Below, piece by piece: positions 7,345 through 16,957 of a stretch of DNA of 21,196 bases; the stretch's first letter is position 1; every line of letters starts with the position of its first letter. Below the pieces are notes generated by a model. The model was not told the origin of the DNA. It saw nothing but the letters and a program-made list of their open reading frames with translations, and searched no databases. The position numbers were made by a program, and so were the translations under genes. The stretch lies in contig JBAZCN010000048.1 in NCBI GenBank assembly GCA_041655035.1, positions 1 to 21,196 of the forward strand. Direction: 5' to 3'. The DNA comes from NAT127 sp041655035 (GTDB lineage: Bacteria; Pseudomonadota; Gammaproteobacteria; Pseudomonadales; Porticoccaceae).

Positions 7345-9081
7345 ATGCCCCATCGCGCCCATTTATTTTCACTGCGTATCGGCCACGCCCTGCGAGAAAG
7401 TTGCCGGGCGGAGCCCTATGGCTACCGGCGCTTCGGCCGCGATCTGCTGGCCGGAATCACCGTGGGCGTCATCGCCATCCCGCTGTCCATGGCTCTGGCC
7501 ATCGCCAGTGGCGTGGCGCCTCAGTACGGACTGTATACCGCCATTGTAGCCGGTTTCATCATCGCCCTCACCGGTGGTTCGCGCTACAGCGTGTCCGGGC
7601 CGACCGCGGCATTCGTGGTGATTCTCTACCCGATCGCCCAGCAGTACGGGCTTGCCGGGTTGTTGCTGGCCACGGTGATGGCCGGAGTGTTGCTGGTGGG
7701 GCTTGCGCTGCTGCGCTTGGGGCGACTCATCGAATATATCCCGGAATCGGTGACCCTCGGCTTTACCGCCGGCATTGCGGTGGTGATCGTCACCCTCCAG
7801 GTGAAGGACCTGCTCGGACTGCCACTTACCAGCCTGCCCGATCATTATCTCGACAAGGTCGCGGCCCTGGGTGCGGCGCTGCCGGCGTTTGCCTGGCCGA
7901 GCTTTGCGGTGGCGGCAGCGACGCTGGCGACGCTGCTGTTGTGGCCGCGCCTGCGGCTGCCGGCTTCGCCCCACCTGCCCGCGGTGATCGTCGGGACGTT
8001 GGTGGCGCTGTGGCTGAACAGCCGCGGATTCGCGGTGGAAACGGTCGGGTCGCGATTTTCCTATGCGCTGCCCGATGGCACCGCCGGGCGGGGCGTGCCG
8101 CCCTTTCTGCCCGGCTTCGAGTGGCCCTGGCTGCAGCCCGGCAGCAATGGCCGGCCACTGGAATTCAGTTGGCAGCTGGTCCAGGATCTGGTGCCGGCGG
8201 CGTTTGCCATCGCCATGCTCGGCGCCATCGAATCGCTGCTCTGCGCGGTGGTGCTGGACGGCATGACCGGCAAGCGGCACAGCGCCAACAGCGAGTTGCT
8301 GGGTCAGGGTATCGGCAATATCGTCGCGCCTTTTTTCGGCGGCATCACCGCTACCGCCGCCATTTCCCGCTCCGCCGCCAATTTCAAGGCGGGCGCGCAG
8401 TCGCCGGTCGCCGCCATGGTGCACGCCCTGGTGGTGCTGCTCGGCCTGGTGGCGCTGGCACCGCTGTTGGCCTACCTGCCGATGGCGGCGATGGCGGCCC
8501 TGCTGATTGTCGTGGCGTGGAATATGAGTGAGGCGCCGAAGGCGCTGCGACTGCTGAAAACAGCCCCGCGCGGGGATCTGTGGGTGTTTCTCACCTGTTT
8601 TTCCCTGACGGTGCTGCTCGACATGGTGGTTGCCATAACTGCCGCGGTCCTGCTGGCGGCGGTGCTGTTCATGAAGGAAGTGGCGGAGATGACCAAGGTC
8701 TACGAAATTTCCTCTAACCGCAACCTGGTGGCGGTGGACCTGCCCGAAGGCTGGTCGGTGTACAAGATCAACGGCCCGCTGTTTTTTGCCGCCGCCGAGC
8801 GTATCTTCGGCGAGCTGGCCGGCCTGATTGCAGGCAGGAAAGGCATCGTCCTTTATATGGACGGTGTGTCGATCATCGATGCCGGTGGGCTCTCCGCCCT
8901 CGACAAACTGATCGACCAGTGCCGGCGCGACGGCTGCCGGGTGATGATCGCCGATTTGCAGTTTCAGCCCCTCAAGACCCTGGCCCGGGCGGGTGTCGCG
9001 CCTGTCGAGGGGGTGTCGTCCTTTCACCCGACCTTGAGGGATGCGCTGGAGAGCCTGGCCCTGGCATCGAGCGCGTCTTGA
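7345..9081 (+). CDS. dauA: DauA-like SulP transporter (C4-dicarboxylate type)
   Basis: A 578-aa inner-membrane SulP protein highly similar to E. coli DauA (YchM), which takes up succinate and other C4-dicarboxylates aerobically at acidic pH. Shared blocks include DLLAGITVGVIAIPLSMALAI (from residue 33), GGSRYSVSGPTAAFVVILYP, RLIEYIPESVTLGFTAGI, AMLGAIESLLCAVVLDGMTG, APFFGGITATAAI and MAALLIVVAWNMSEA. A C-terminal STAS domain from about 465 has NGPLFFAAAERIF, DAGGLSALDKL and LQFQPLKTLARAG. The ATG at 7345 has AGAGG 13 nt upstream, rather far. The divergent arrangement with pckA makes metabolic sense: C4-dicarboxylate uptake feeds oxaloacetate, the PckA substrate. That link is inference; some DauA relatives carry other anions. 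Confidence 0.88.
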   Translation: MPHRAHLFSLRIGHALRESCRAEPYGYRRFGRDLLAGITVGVIAIPLSMALAIASGVAPQYGLYTAIVAGFIIALTGGSRYSVSGPTAAFVVILYPIAQQYGLAGLLLATVMAGVLLVGLALLRLGRLIEYIPESVTLGFTAGIAVVIVTLQVKDLLGLPLTSLPDHYLDKVAALGAALPAFAWPSFAVAAATLATLLLWPRLRLPASPHLPAVIVGTLVALWLNSRGFAVETVGSRFSYALPDGTAGRGVPPFLPGFEWPWLQPGSNGRPLEFSWQLVQDLVPAAFAIAMLGAIESLLCAVVLDGMTGKRHSANSELLGQGIGNIVAPFFGGITATAAISRSAANFKAGAQSPVAAMVHALVVLLGLVALAPLLAYLPMAAMAALLIVVAWNMSEAPKALRLLKTAPRGDLWVFLTCFSLTVLLDMVVAITAAVLLAAVLFMKEVAEMTKVYEISSNRNLVAVDLPEGWSVYKINGPLFFAAAERIFGELAGLIAGRKGIVLYMDGVSIIDAGGLSALDKLIDQCRRDGCRVMIADLQFQPLKTLARAGVAPVEGVSSFHPTLRDALESLALASSAS

Positions 9082-9202
9082 AAACTTCTCGGCGATCCGG
9101 ACCGTCCGAGTGAAACGATGGCCGGTCCGTGGCACTATATAGCCGCTGAAACCGTCCAAGGTGGGTAGCCGCGGGCAAAGGCAACAGATTTCGGGAGGTC
9201 GT

Positions 9203-9862
9203 GTGGATACTTATCAGGCAGCCATGGCGACGCTGGCGCTGGTCATGGGGATCGGCTGGGCGAGTGGCGTCAATCTCTACCTGGCGGTGTTCGTCCTCGG
9301 GCTGGCCGGGGCCGCCGACAGCGTCGTTCTGCCGGACGGCCTTGCGGTGTTGCAGGAGCCTGTGGTGATTGCCGCGGCCGGGCTGATGTGCCTGGTGGAA
9401 TTTCTCGCCGACAAGACCCCAGGTGTGGACAGCGGCTGGGACGGCCTCCACACGCTGATCCGTATTCCCGCCGGAGCGTTGCTCGCGGCCGGCGCAGCCG
9501 GCGAACTGGCCCCGTTGCTGGAAGTGGCTGCCGGGCTGCTCGGTGGCGCGGTGGCTACCATCAGTCATCTGTCCAAGGCGGCGAGCCGGCTGCTGATCAA
9601 CATGTCACCCGAACCGTTCAGCAATTGGGCGGCGTCGGTCAGTGAGGATCTGCTGGTGCTGGGTGCCTTGTGGGCGATGTTCAACTACCCGCTGGTGTTC
9701 GTCGCTCTGCTGGTGCTGTTTCTCGCCGTGGCGCTGTGGCTGCTGCCGAAAATGTGGCAGCTGCTGAAAGAGCTTTATCACAGGCTCCGTGGCGCGCTGA
9801 AAGGCGCTACGCCACCGGCTCGGGTCGCACCGGCACCGCCCCGGTTGGAGGGGCCATGGTGA
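9203..9862 (+). CDS. DUF4126 family membrane protein
   Basis: A 219-aa predicted inner-membrane protein with several hydrophobic segments (about 7-30, 45-65, 88-110, 112-125 and 155-190) and a proline-rich cytosolic tail. The segment GIGWASGVNLYLAVFVLGLAG followed by a conserved DKTPGVDSGWD loop and IRIPAGALLAAGAAG matches DUF4126 as I know it. Function is unknown. GTG at 9203 was chosen for its strong ribosome site (GGGAGGT, 3-4 nt away). The 3' end overlaps the recX start by 7 nt, so the two genes are likely co-translated. Confidence 0.8.
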   Translation: MDTYQAAMATLALVMGIGWASGVNLYLAVFVLGLAGAADSVVLPDGLAVLQEPVVIAAAGLMCLVEFLADKTPGVDSGWDGLHTLIRIPAGALLAAGAAGELAPLLEVAAGLLGGAVATISHLSKAASRLLINMSPEPFSNWAASVSEDLLVLGALWAMFNYPLVFVALLVLFLAVALWLLPKMWQLLKELYHRLRGALKGATPPARVAPAPPRLEGPW

Positions 9863-10323
9863 CAAGCACTGCAGCCAGACGTCCGCGACTAATGGCCATG
9901 GATGCCCTGGCTCGCCGTGAACATTCGCGGCATGAGCTTTACGCGCGCCTCAAGGCGCGCTGTGCCGACAGCGCGGACGACCTGGAACGGGTGCTCGACG
10001 ACCTCGAGGCGGATGGCCTGCTCTGTGACCGGCGGTTCGCCGAAGCCTATATCCGTTCGCGGATTGGCCGCGGCCAGGGGATGGTGCGTATTCGCCACGA
10101 GCTGCGCAACAGGGGAGTCGCGGCGGCGGTGATCGAAGAATCCCTGGCTGCGGCCGATGTCGACTGGTATCAACTGGCTACGGAGGTTCTGGTGCGCCGA
10201 TTCGGCCGGCAAGTGCCCGCTGATTATAAAGAGCGCGCCAGGTGCATGCGCTTTCTGCAACAGCGGGGTTTCGCCAACGATGAGATCCGCGGGGCTCTCG
10301 ACACCCTTGAAGCCACAGAATAA
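9856..10323 (+). CDS. recX: Regulatory protein RecX
   Basis: A 155-aa helical-repeat protein that binds RecA filaments and limits RecA activity in recombination and the SOS response. Family blocks are visible: ALARREHSRHELYARL (about 16-31), DLERVLDDLEADGLLCDRRFAEAYIRSR, GRGQGMVRIRHELRNRGV, and a third repeat ending RCMRFLQQRGFANDEIRGAL. ATG 9856 has GGAGGGG directly upstream. It overlaps the DUF4126 gene; recA, the usual upstream partner in gammaproteobacteria, is absent here, although the downstream order to alaS, lysC and csrA is kept. Confidence 0.93.
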   Translation: MVTSTAARRPRLMAMDALARREHSRHELYARLKARCADSADDLERVLDDLEADGLLCDRRFAEAYIRSRIGRGQGMVRIRHELRNRGVAAAVIEESLAAADVDWYQLATEVLVRRFGRQVPADYKERARCMRFLQQRGFANDEIRGALDTLEATE

Positions 10324-10553
10324 TCCGTTCATCCCTGTTTCGTTGAGCCTGACGGTGGTGGGGCTTACCATTGTCCGCGAAAAACGGCCGTCTGTCGGCC
10401 GCAGGCGGCGGCCCCTGGCCGGTGGCGCTTTCAGTGTCGCATTTTCAGTGGGCAGGCGGGGGGATAGAAAACCGGTCTCGCTTGTCATAGGCCCTGTTGG
10501 CGAGCCCAGTGATGCCACAAACGTTGTTGCAGATGTCGAAACAGGTGTTGTGA

Positions 10554-10964
10554 ATGAGTTGTGCTAGATGGTTATTGATGCTGATGGCCGTTGCCGCGTC
10601 GGCACAGGGCGCGGCGACGCCACCCAAGCCGGGCGCCGCCGGCGGGGAGGAGAGCGGCGCTGGATCGATTCGCCACGGCTGTATCCAGAACTACCTGATC
10701 AAGCGTGTATCGTTCAATGACGACCGCACCGGGGTCATCGAATTGTCAGGGGGCAACAAGGTGCAGATAACCCTCAGGAACCGCTGTTCGGGTATCCGCC
10801 AGGACGGCTACGTCCACAAGCCGGTGAACAACCGCTTCTGTGAAGGCGATATCCTCCGGGTGATGCGTTCCGGAGGCGTATGTGTCGTCGACCGCCTCGA
10901 GCCATACGTCGAGCCGGCCGAGGATCGGCCTGGCGGCGAGGCCGCACCCGCCAGCGGCGACTAG
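10554..10964 (+). CDS. Secreted DUF6491-like protein
   Basis: A 136-aa protein with a signal peptide (SCARWLLMLMAVAASAQGAA, residues 2-21). The mature part carries cysteines in a DUF6491-like pattern: HGCIQNYLIKRVSFNDD, then VQITLRNRCSGIRQDGYV, then RFCEGDILRVM and a final GGVCVVDRLEPY. Export to the periplasm or outer-membrane face is likely; function is unknown. The N-terminal Cys3 is too early to be a lipobox. ATG 10554 has AGGTG 6 nt upstream. The 230-bp gap after recX contains a GC-rich hairpin (CGGCCG repeated at 10384-10400) but no clear promoter. Confidence 0.65.
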   Translation: MSCARWLLMLMAVAASAQGAATPPKPGAAGGEESGAGSIRHGCIQNYLIKRVSFNDDRTGVIELSGGNKVQITLRNRCSGIRQDGYVHKPVNNRFCEGDILRVMRSGGVCVVDRLEPYVEPAEDRPGGEAAPASGD

Positions 10965-11077
10965 CCGATCTTTATTCAGCACCGCCCTTCTTCGCCCCCG
11001 ATACCAGGCCATGCCCGTGGAGTTGCGTCGCGGTTTCTTTTAAACTTGCCTACCTTTGATCGTCAGGAACGAGTGTC

Positions 11078-11275
11078 ATGGATAAGCAACTGCTCAGTAT
11101 TCTCGTCTGCCCGGTGAGCAAGGCTCCCCTGGAGTATGACCGGGAGCGGCAGGAGCTGGTGTGCCGGGCCAGCGGCCTTGCCTATCCGATTCGCGATGGC
11201 ATACCGGTGATGCTCGAAAGCGAGGCGCGCCAACTGACCGCCGATGAAAAGCTAGGCGCCAACCACTCCCGTTGA
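11078..11275 (+). CDS. Trm112 family (YcaR-like) protein
   Basis: A 65-aa small zinc-ribbon-like protein, close in pattern to E. coli YcaR: MDKQLLSILVCPVSKAPLEYD, then ELVCRASGLAYPIRDGIPVMLESEARQLTADE. Trm112 proteins in eukaryotes and archaea activate methyltransferases; the bacterial role is not settled. The usual CPxC motif reads CPVS here, leaving only two cysteines (Cys11 and the later one in LVC). It is followed by the HinT-like gene after 69 nt and probably shares its transcript. The ribosome site is AGGAAC about 7 nt upstream. Confidence 0.88.
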   Translation: MDKQLLSILVCPVSKAPLEYDRERQELVCRASGLAYPIRDGIPVMLESEARQLTADEKLGANHSR

Positions 11276-11315
11276 ATCCCGCATTGCGAAAATTGCTGTC
11301 GGCGGACATTGCTAT

Positions 11316-11349
11316 CAGGAGCAAGCCATGACCAGGAGCAAGCCATGAC
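11316..11349 (+). repeat. Exact 17-bp tandem duplication of the hinT start region
   Basis: Units at 11316-11332 and 11333-11349 are identical (caggagcaagccatgac). Each holds a ribosome site and an ATG. The first ATG (11328) opens a six-codon mini-ORF (MTRSKP) whose TGA overlaps the second, real ATG at 11345. Confidence 0.95.
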
Positions 11350-11695
11350 TGAAAAGTCGATATTTTCCCGTATCATCGCCGGCGAGATCCCCGGCGAGAT
11401 CCTGTATCAGGACGAACTCTGTTTCGCCATCAAGGACATCGCGCCAAAGGCGCCGACCCACTTGCTGTTGATCCCCAAGAAGCCCATTCCCCGGCTGGTC
11501 GATGCCAGTGCCGAGGATCAGGCCCTGCTCGGCCACCTGATGGCCACGGCGGCCAAGATCGCCACCGCCGCCGGGATCGGCGATGCCTTCCGTCTGATCG
11601 TCAACAACGGCGCCGGTGCCGGGCAAACGGTATTTCACCTGCATCTGCATATTCTGGGCAATATGAGCATGTCGGAACAGAGCCTCGGTTTTTGA
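11345..11695 (+). CDS. hinT: HIT (histidine triad) family nucleotide-binding protein
   Basis: A 116-aa HinT-like purine nucleoside phosphoramidase. The N-terminal SIFSRIIAGEIPGEILYQDE and DIAPKAPTHLLLIPKKPI are typical. The triad HLHLH is at His98, His100 and His102, preceded by NNGAGAGQTVF. The C-terminus departs from HinT: after HILG, the common GRxLxWPPG ending is replaced by NMSMSEQSLGF. In bacterial HinT this tail shapes the active site, so substrate preference may differ. Start ATG 11345 is the second of two duplicated ATGs; the first, 17 nt upstream, is out of frame. Confidence 0.92.
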   Translation: MTEKSIFSRIIAGEIPGEILYQDELCFAIKDIAPKAPTHLLLIPKKPIPRLVDASAEDQALLGHLMATAAKIATAAGIGDAFRLIVNNGAGAGQTVFHLHLHILGNMSMSEQSLGF

Positions 11696-11789
11696 TGCGA
11701 ATGGCGGTTGCAGTGAATAGTGGTTCTTGAAAAGAACAGTGATTTTTGAAGCAGAGATAACGGCTGGCTCGACGCCGCCGACAGGCTCT

Positions 11790-11867
11790 CCATCAATGAA
11801 AAGGTTCCATCAATGAAAAGATTCCGTCAATGAGAAGATTCCCCGTCAATGAGAAGATTCCCCGTCA

Positions 11868-11878
<11 letters not shown>
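11790..11878 (+). repeat. Five tandem start-region repeats upstream of alaS
   Basis: Units are 11790-11806, 11807-11823, 11824-11840 (17 bp each), 11841-11859 and 11860-11878 (19 bp each). Consensus is cc(cc)(a/g)tcaatga(a/g)aagatt. Every unit has an ATG (11796, 11813, 11830, 11849, 11868), the last being the alaS start. The mini-ORFs are MKRFHQ, MKRFRQ, a 13-aa MRRFPVNEKIPRQ and a 9-aa MRRFPVNEK. The first three end at a TGA overlapping a later ATG in the array; the third ends on the alaS ATG. Confidence 0.92.
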
Positions 11879-14513
<2,635 letters not shown>

Positions 14514-14514
14514 T

Positions 14515-14534
14515 ATGACGTATGTCATCTTTTT
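14515..14534 (+). terminator. Weak intrinsic terminator after alaS
   Basis: ATGAC (14515-14519) pairs with GTCAT (14524-14528) over a GTAT loop, followed by cttttt. The short stem suggests partial read-through into lysC. Confidence 0.4.
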
Positions 14535-14595
14535 GTTTCGCAGCCTGGTGGTTTTGGTGTTTAATTCGTGCCTTTTGAAGGCTTCGGGCAGTTCC

Positions 14596-14623
14596 TGGAG
14601 GTTGTGAATTGGAGGTCGTGAGT
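14596..14623 (+). repeat. 14-bp tandem duplication of the lysC ribosome site
   Basis: Units tggaggttgtgaat (14596-14609) and tggaggtcgtgagt (14610-14623) agree at 12 of 14 bases. Each holds GGAGG and a GTG. GTG 14604 opens a five-codon mini-ORF ending at TGA 14619-14621, overlapping GTG 14618. That GTG opens VSHP, whose TGA (14630-14632) overlaps the lysC ATG. Confidence 0.85.
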
Positions 14624-14628
14624 CATCC

Positions 14629-15861
14629 ATGAGTCTTATCGTCCAAAAATACGGCGGGACGTCCGTAGGTAGCGTCGAGCGCATCGAGGCGGTGGCCAAA
14701 AAGGTCATCGGCTTTCGCGATGCGGGCCATCAGGTGGTGGTAGTGGTATCCGCCATGAGTGGTGAAACCAACCGGCTCATCGAGCTGTCGAAACAGCTCG
14801 ATGAGAACCCCAGCAGCCGGGAAATGGATGTGCTGGTGTCGACCGGCGAACAGGTCACCATCGCCCTGCTGTCCATAGCCTTGCACAAGCATGGCTGCGA
14901 GGCTCGCTCCTATACCGGCGGCCAGGTGCGCATCGTCACCGACAGCGCCCACTCCAAGGCGCGCATCCAGGAGATCGACACCGGACGCATACAGGCCGAT
15001 CTCGATGCCGGCCGGGTCGTCGTCGTCGCCGGCTTTCAGGGCGTCGACCTGAACGGCAATATCACCACCCTCGGTCGCGGCGGCTCCGATACCACAGCGG
15101 TGGCCCTTGCCGCGTCGCTCAACGCCGACGAATGCCACATCTATACTGATGTGGATGGGGTCTACACCACGGATCCCCGGGTCGAGCCCCGCGCGCGGCG
15201 CCTCGATCGCATCACTTTCGAGGAAATGCTCGAAATGGCCAGCCAGGGTTCGAAAGTGCTGCAGATCCGGTCGGTGGAGTTTGCCGGTAAATACAAGGTT
15301 CCTTTGCGTGTCCTGCACAGCTTTCAGCCGGGACCTGGCACGCTGATCACCCTGGAGGATGATGACAGTATGGAAAACCCCGTTGTTTCAGGCATTGCGT
15401 TCAATCGCGATGAAGTAAAGTTCACTATCCGCGGTATTCCCGATAACCCGGGTGTCGCCTACAAGATCCTTGGTCCGATCAGTGATGCCAATATCGAAGT
15501 GGATGTGATCGTCCAGAATTTCGGCGAGGATGGCTCCGCCTCGCTGACGTTCACCGTTCACCGCAACGATATGAAGAAAGCCGGCGAGATCCTCACCGCC
15601 GTGGCCAAGGAGCTGAACGCCAAGAGTATTACCAGCGACGATCGCATCGCCAAGCTGGCTATCGTCGGTGTCGGCATGCGGTCCCATGCCGGAGTCGCTG
15701 CCCGGATGTTCAAGGTGCTGGCGGATGAAAACATCAACATCCAGATGATTTCCACCTCGGAAATAAAGATTACTGTGGTGATCGAGGAGAAATATCTCGA
15801 ACTTGCGGTCAGAAGCCTGCACGCTGCATTTGAACTGGAAGAGGTGGACAGGGTGGAGTAA
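14629..15861 (+). CDS. lysC: Aspartate kinase
   Basis: A 410-aa monofunctional aspartokinase that phosphorylates aspartate, the first step toward lysine, threonine, methionine and diaminopimelate. The kinase motif KYGGTSVGS is at 7-15, with VVVVSAMSGETNRLI, VSTGEQVTIALL and GRGGSDTTAVALAA downstream. Two C-terminal ACT domains (from about residue 265; GIPDNPGVAYKILGPI and VGMRSHAGVAARMFKVL) bind feedback inhibitors. The pattern matches the single-chain aspartokinase of Pseudomonas. ATG 14629 lies 13 nt after GGAGG, a long spacing, and is coupled to a four-codon mini-ORF. I saw no lysine riboswitch in the short leader. Confidence 0.97.
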   Translation: MSLIVQKYGGTSVGSVERIEAVAKKVIGFRDAGHQVVVVVSAMSGETNRLIELSKQLDENPSSREMDVLVSTGEQVTIALLSIALHKHGCEARSYTGGQVRIVTDSAHSKARIQEIDTGRIQADLDAGRVVVVAGFQGVDLNGNITTLGRGGSDTTAVALAASLNADECHIYTDVDGVYTTDPRVEPRARRLDRITFEEMLEMASQGSKVLQIRSVEFAGKYKVPLRVLHSFQPGPGTLITLEDDDSMENPVVSGIAFNRDEVKFTIRGIPDNPGVAYKILGPISDANIEVDVIVQNFGEDGSASLTFTVHRNDMKKAGEILTAVAKELNAKSITSDDRIAKLAIVGVGMRSHAGVAARMFKVLADENINIQMISTSEIKITVVIEEKYLELAVRSLHAAFELEEVDRVE

Positions 15862-16016
15862 TTTGTTTCTTGGGATTGGTGTGGCGGTTGTGGGTCACCG
15901 CTGTCGGACGTCGCCCCAGCTCCTGAGACAAATGTGTCGCAAACGGCGAAATCAAAAAAACACAACGCCAACCCATAGGAGGCGCCCCCGGGCGCAAAGC
16001 AGTGTAGGAGAAGACC
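15862..16016 (+). promoter_or_regulatory. csrA leader with four GGA motifs
   Basis: GGA occurs at 15873-15875, 15906-15908, 15978-15980 and 16007-16009, the last within the ribosome site AGGAG. A GC-rich palindrome (GCGCCC/GGGCGC, 15982-15995) sits between the last two. CsrA binds GGA-containing leaders and represses its own gene in E. coli, so autoregulation is plausible. No clear promoter boxes are visible. Confidence 0.4.
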
Positions 16017-16199
16017 ATGTTGATTTTGACCCGACGTGTTGGAGAGACCCTGGTTGTAGGTGATGACATTACTGTCACCGTGCTCGGGGTGAAAGGCAAT
16101 CAGGTACGGCTTGGCGTCAACGCGCCGAAGGACGTATCTGTGCACCGCGAGGAAATCTATCAGCGCATTCAGCAGGAAAAAGGGCAGGGCAACCAGTAA
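16017..16199 (+). CDS. csrA: Carbon storage regulator CsrA
   Basis: A 60-aa RNA-binding dimer that controls translation and stability of mRNAs for carbon storage, motility and biofilm formation. The sequence MLILTRRVGETLVVGDDITV is canonical. The RNA-contact residues Leu4 and Arg44 (SVHREEI) are present. Its ribosome site is AGGAG, 6 nt upstream. It lies between lysC and tRNA-Ser in the conserved gammaproteobacterial order. Confidence 0.98.
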   Translation: MLILTRRVGETLVVGDDITVTVLGVKGNQVRLGVNAPKDVSVHREEIYQRIQQEKGQGNQ

Positions 16200-16216
16200 T
16201 TCAGGTGTCCCGCCCC

Positions 16217-16244
16217 TTTGATTTTCCGGCTGATGTGGTATTAT
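16217..16244 (+). promoter_or_regulatory. Promoter of tRNA-Ser
   Basis: TTTGAT/TTGATT (16217-16223), a 15-16 bp spacer and TATTAT (16239-16244), followed by a GC-rich discriminator (gccgccc), as expected for a stringently controlled stable-RNA promoter. The predicted start is near 16251. Confidence 0.5.
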
Positions 16245-16245
16245 G

Positions 16246-16270
16246 CCGCCCTCTCGTCAGGGCGGTATTT
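16246..16270 (+). terminator. csrA terminator overlapping the tRNA promoter
   Basis: CCGCCCT (16246-16252) pairs with AGGGCGG (16259-16265) over a 6-nt loop, followed by tatttta. It probably ends csrA transcripts and would begin at the predicted tRNA transcription start. Confidence 0.55.
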
Positions 16271-16296
16271 TACCCCTTTTACCCCGGCGGAACTTT

Positions 16297-16387
16297 GGTG
16301 AGGTGGCCGAGCGGCTGAAGGCGCTCCCCTGCTAAGGGAGTATAGGCTAATCCCCTATCGAGGGTTCGAATCCCTCCCTCACCGCCA
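16297..16387 (+). tRNA. tRNA-Ser (anticodon GCU)
   Basis: A 91-nt class II tRNA with an encoded CCA end. The acceptor GGTGAGG pairs with CCTCACC, the anticodon stem CTCCC/GGGAG holds the loop CTGCTAA with anticodon GCT (16331-16333), there is a long variable arm, and the T-arm is GAGGG-TTCGAAT-CCCTC. It reads AGC/AGU codons. It follows csrA, as in many gammaproteobacteria, and the composition changes right after it. Confidence 0.97.
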
Positions 16388-16390
16388 GAT

Positions 16391-16619
16391 TTAAACTATA
16401 AGGCCTTGTATATCAAGGCCTTTTTTATTTTTAGGATTTTTAGTACCGTCATATATACCGTCATTTCCCCTCGCTTCAGCTTCAGTATCACCTCAGGATA
16501 ATCCAGGGGCATCTTCTTCTGATTTCGACAGTACAGGCTTGCTTCACCTCATCATACCCATAGTTGCTCCTGTAAATGTCTAGGACGAGCCAGAAGGCCT
16601 TATCCAGCCAAGTTGTGTG
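16391..16619 (-). pseudogene. Decayed minus-strand coding fragment next to tRNA-Ser
   Basis: Minus-strand translation gives a protein-like stretch (WLDKAFWLVLDIYRSNYGYD, then EVKQA) that ends at a stop at 16488-16490. A second frame from about 16540 to 16391 reads KKMPLDYPEVILKLKRGE. Together they suggest the frameshifted C-terminal end of a gene whose 5' part is lost. A site next to a tRNA often carries an integrase remnant, but I see no integrase motif and do not assign a family. Direct copies of taccgtcat (16444-16452 and 16456-16464) lie in it. Confidence 0.25.
16400..16427 (+). terminator. Intrinsic terminator of tRNA-Ser
   Basis: A perfect 9-bp stem (AAGGCCTTG and CAAGGCCTT) over a 5-nt loop, followed by ttttattt. 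Confidence 0.9.
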
Positions 16620-16626
16620 TCACTGA

Positions 16627-16911
16627 GCCAGTAGAGCCGCAACGGCTCCTGTAGGCGCTAGGCAATGGATAAAGCAACTTACTGGCAGGATCTGCGTAAT
16701 AAGCAACCCAAACGGGCTTTCACTTGGACAGCAGGCTCCGAGCCAATTAGCCAAAGAACTGTCTAGTGAAGGCGTATGCCGTACACGGCCTTCAAACTGA
16801 GGAATATGGCTGGAATCTGTATGGCTTGAGCAGTTTGGCCCAAATGATTTGGGGAAGGACGGATTCACTGATGGTGTCGAGGTGGACACTGACGACCAGT
16901 TCTATGCTTGA
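16627..16911 (+). pseudogene. Decayed plus-strand coding fragment
   Basis: One frame reads a protein-like sequence (VGARQWIKQLTGRICVISNP, then QAPSQLAKELSSEGV) up to TGA 16798-16800. It then continues in the same frame (GIWLESVWLEQFGPNDLGKD and an acidic end) to TGA 16909-16911. The same-frame continuation suggests a gene broken by one stop, with no clear start. I do not recognise the family. The overlapping 94-codon frame from 16766 looks less natural. Confidence 0.3.
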
Positions 16912-16957
16912 CGAAGATGCTGAGCTCCAAAGTTGGCGATGGTTGATCGTGAACGAT

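Noticed and set aside
7332..8531. 399-codon plus-strand frame overlapping the dauA-like gene
   Set aside because: Arg/Gly/Ala-rich out-of-frame reading; the SulP frame is clearly the coding one, even though AGAGG sits nearer to this ATG.
7369..9159. 596-codon minus-strand open frame
   Set aside because: Antisense shadow of the dauA-like gene with an Arg/Gln/His-rich, unnatural composition.
14535..14628. Possible lysine riboswitch before lysC
   Set aside because: The leader is under 100 nt with only a small GCCTT/AAGGC hairpin; an L-box needs about 170 nt of structured RNA.
16444..16464. Direct repeat of taccgtcat as a CRISPR or att core
   Set aside because: Only two 9-bp copies, and no matching copy at another place in the window; too little to call an att site.
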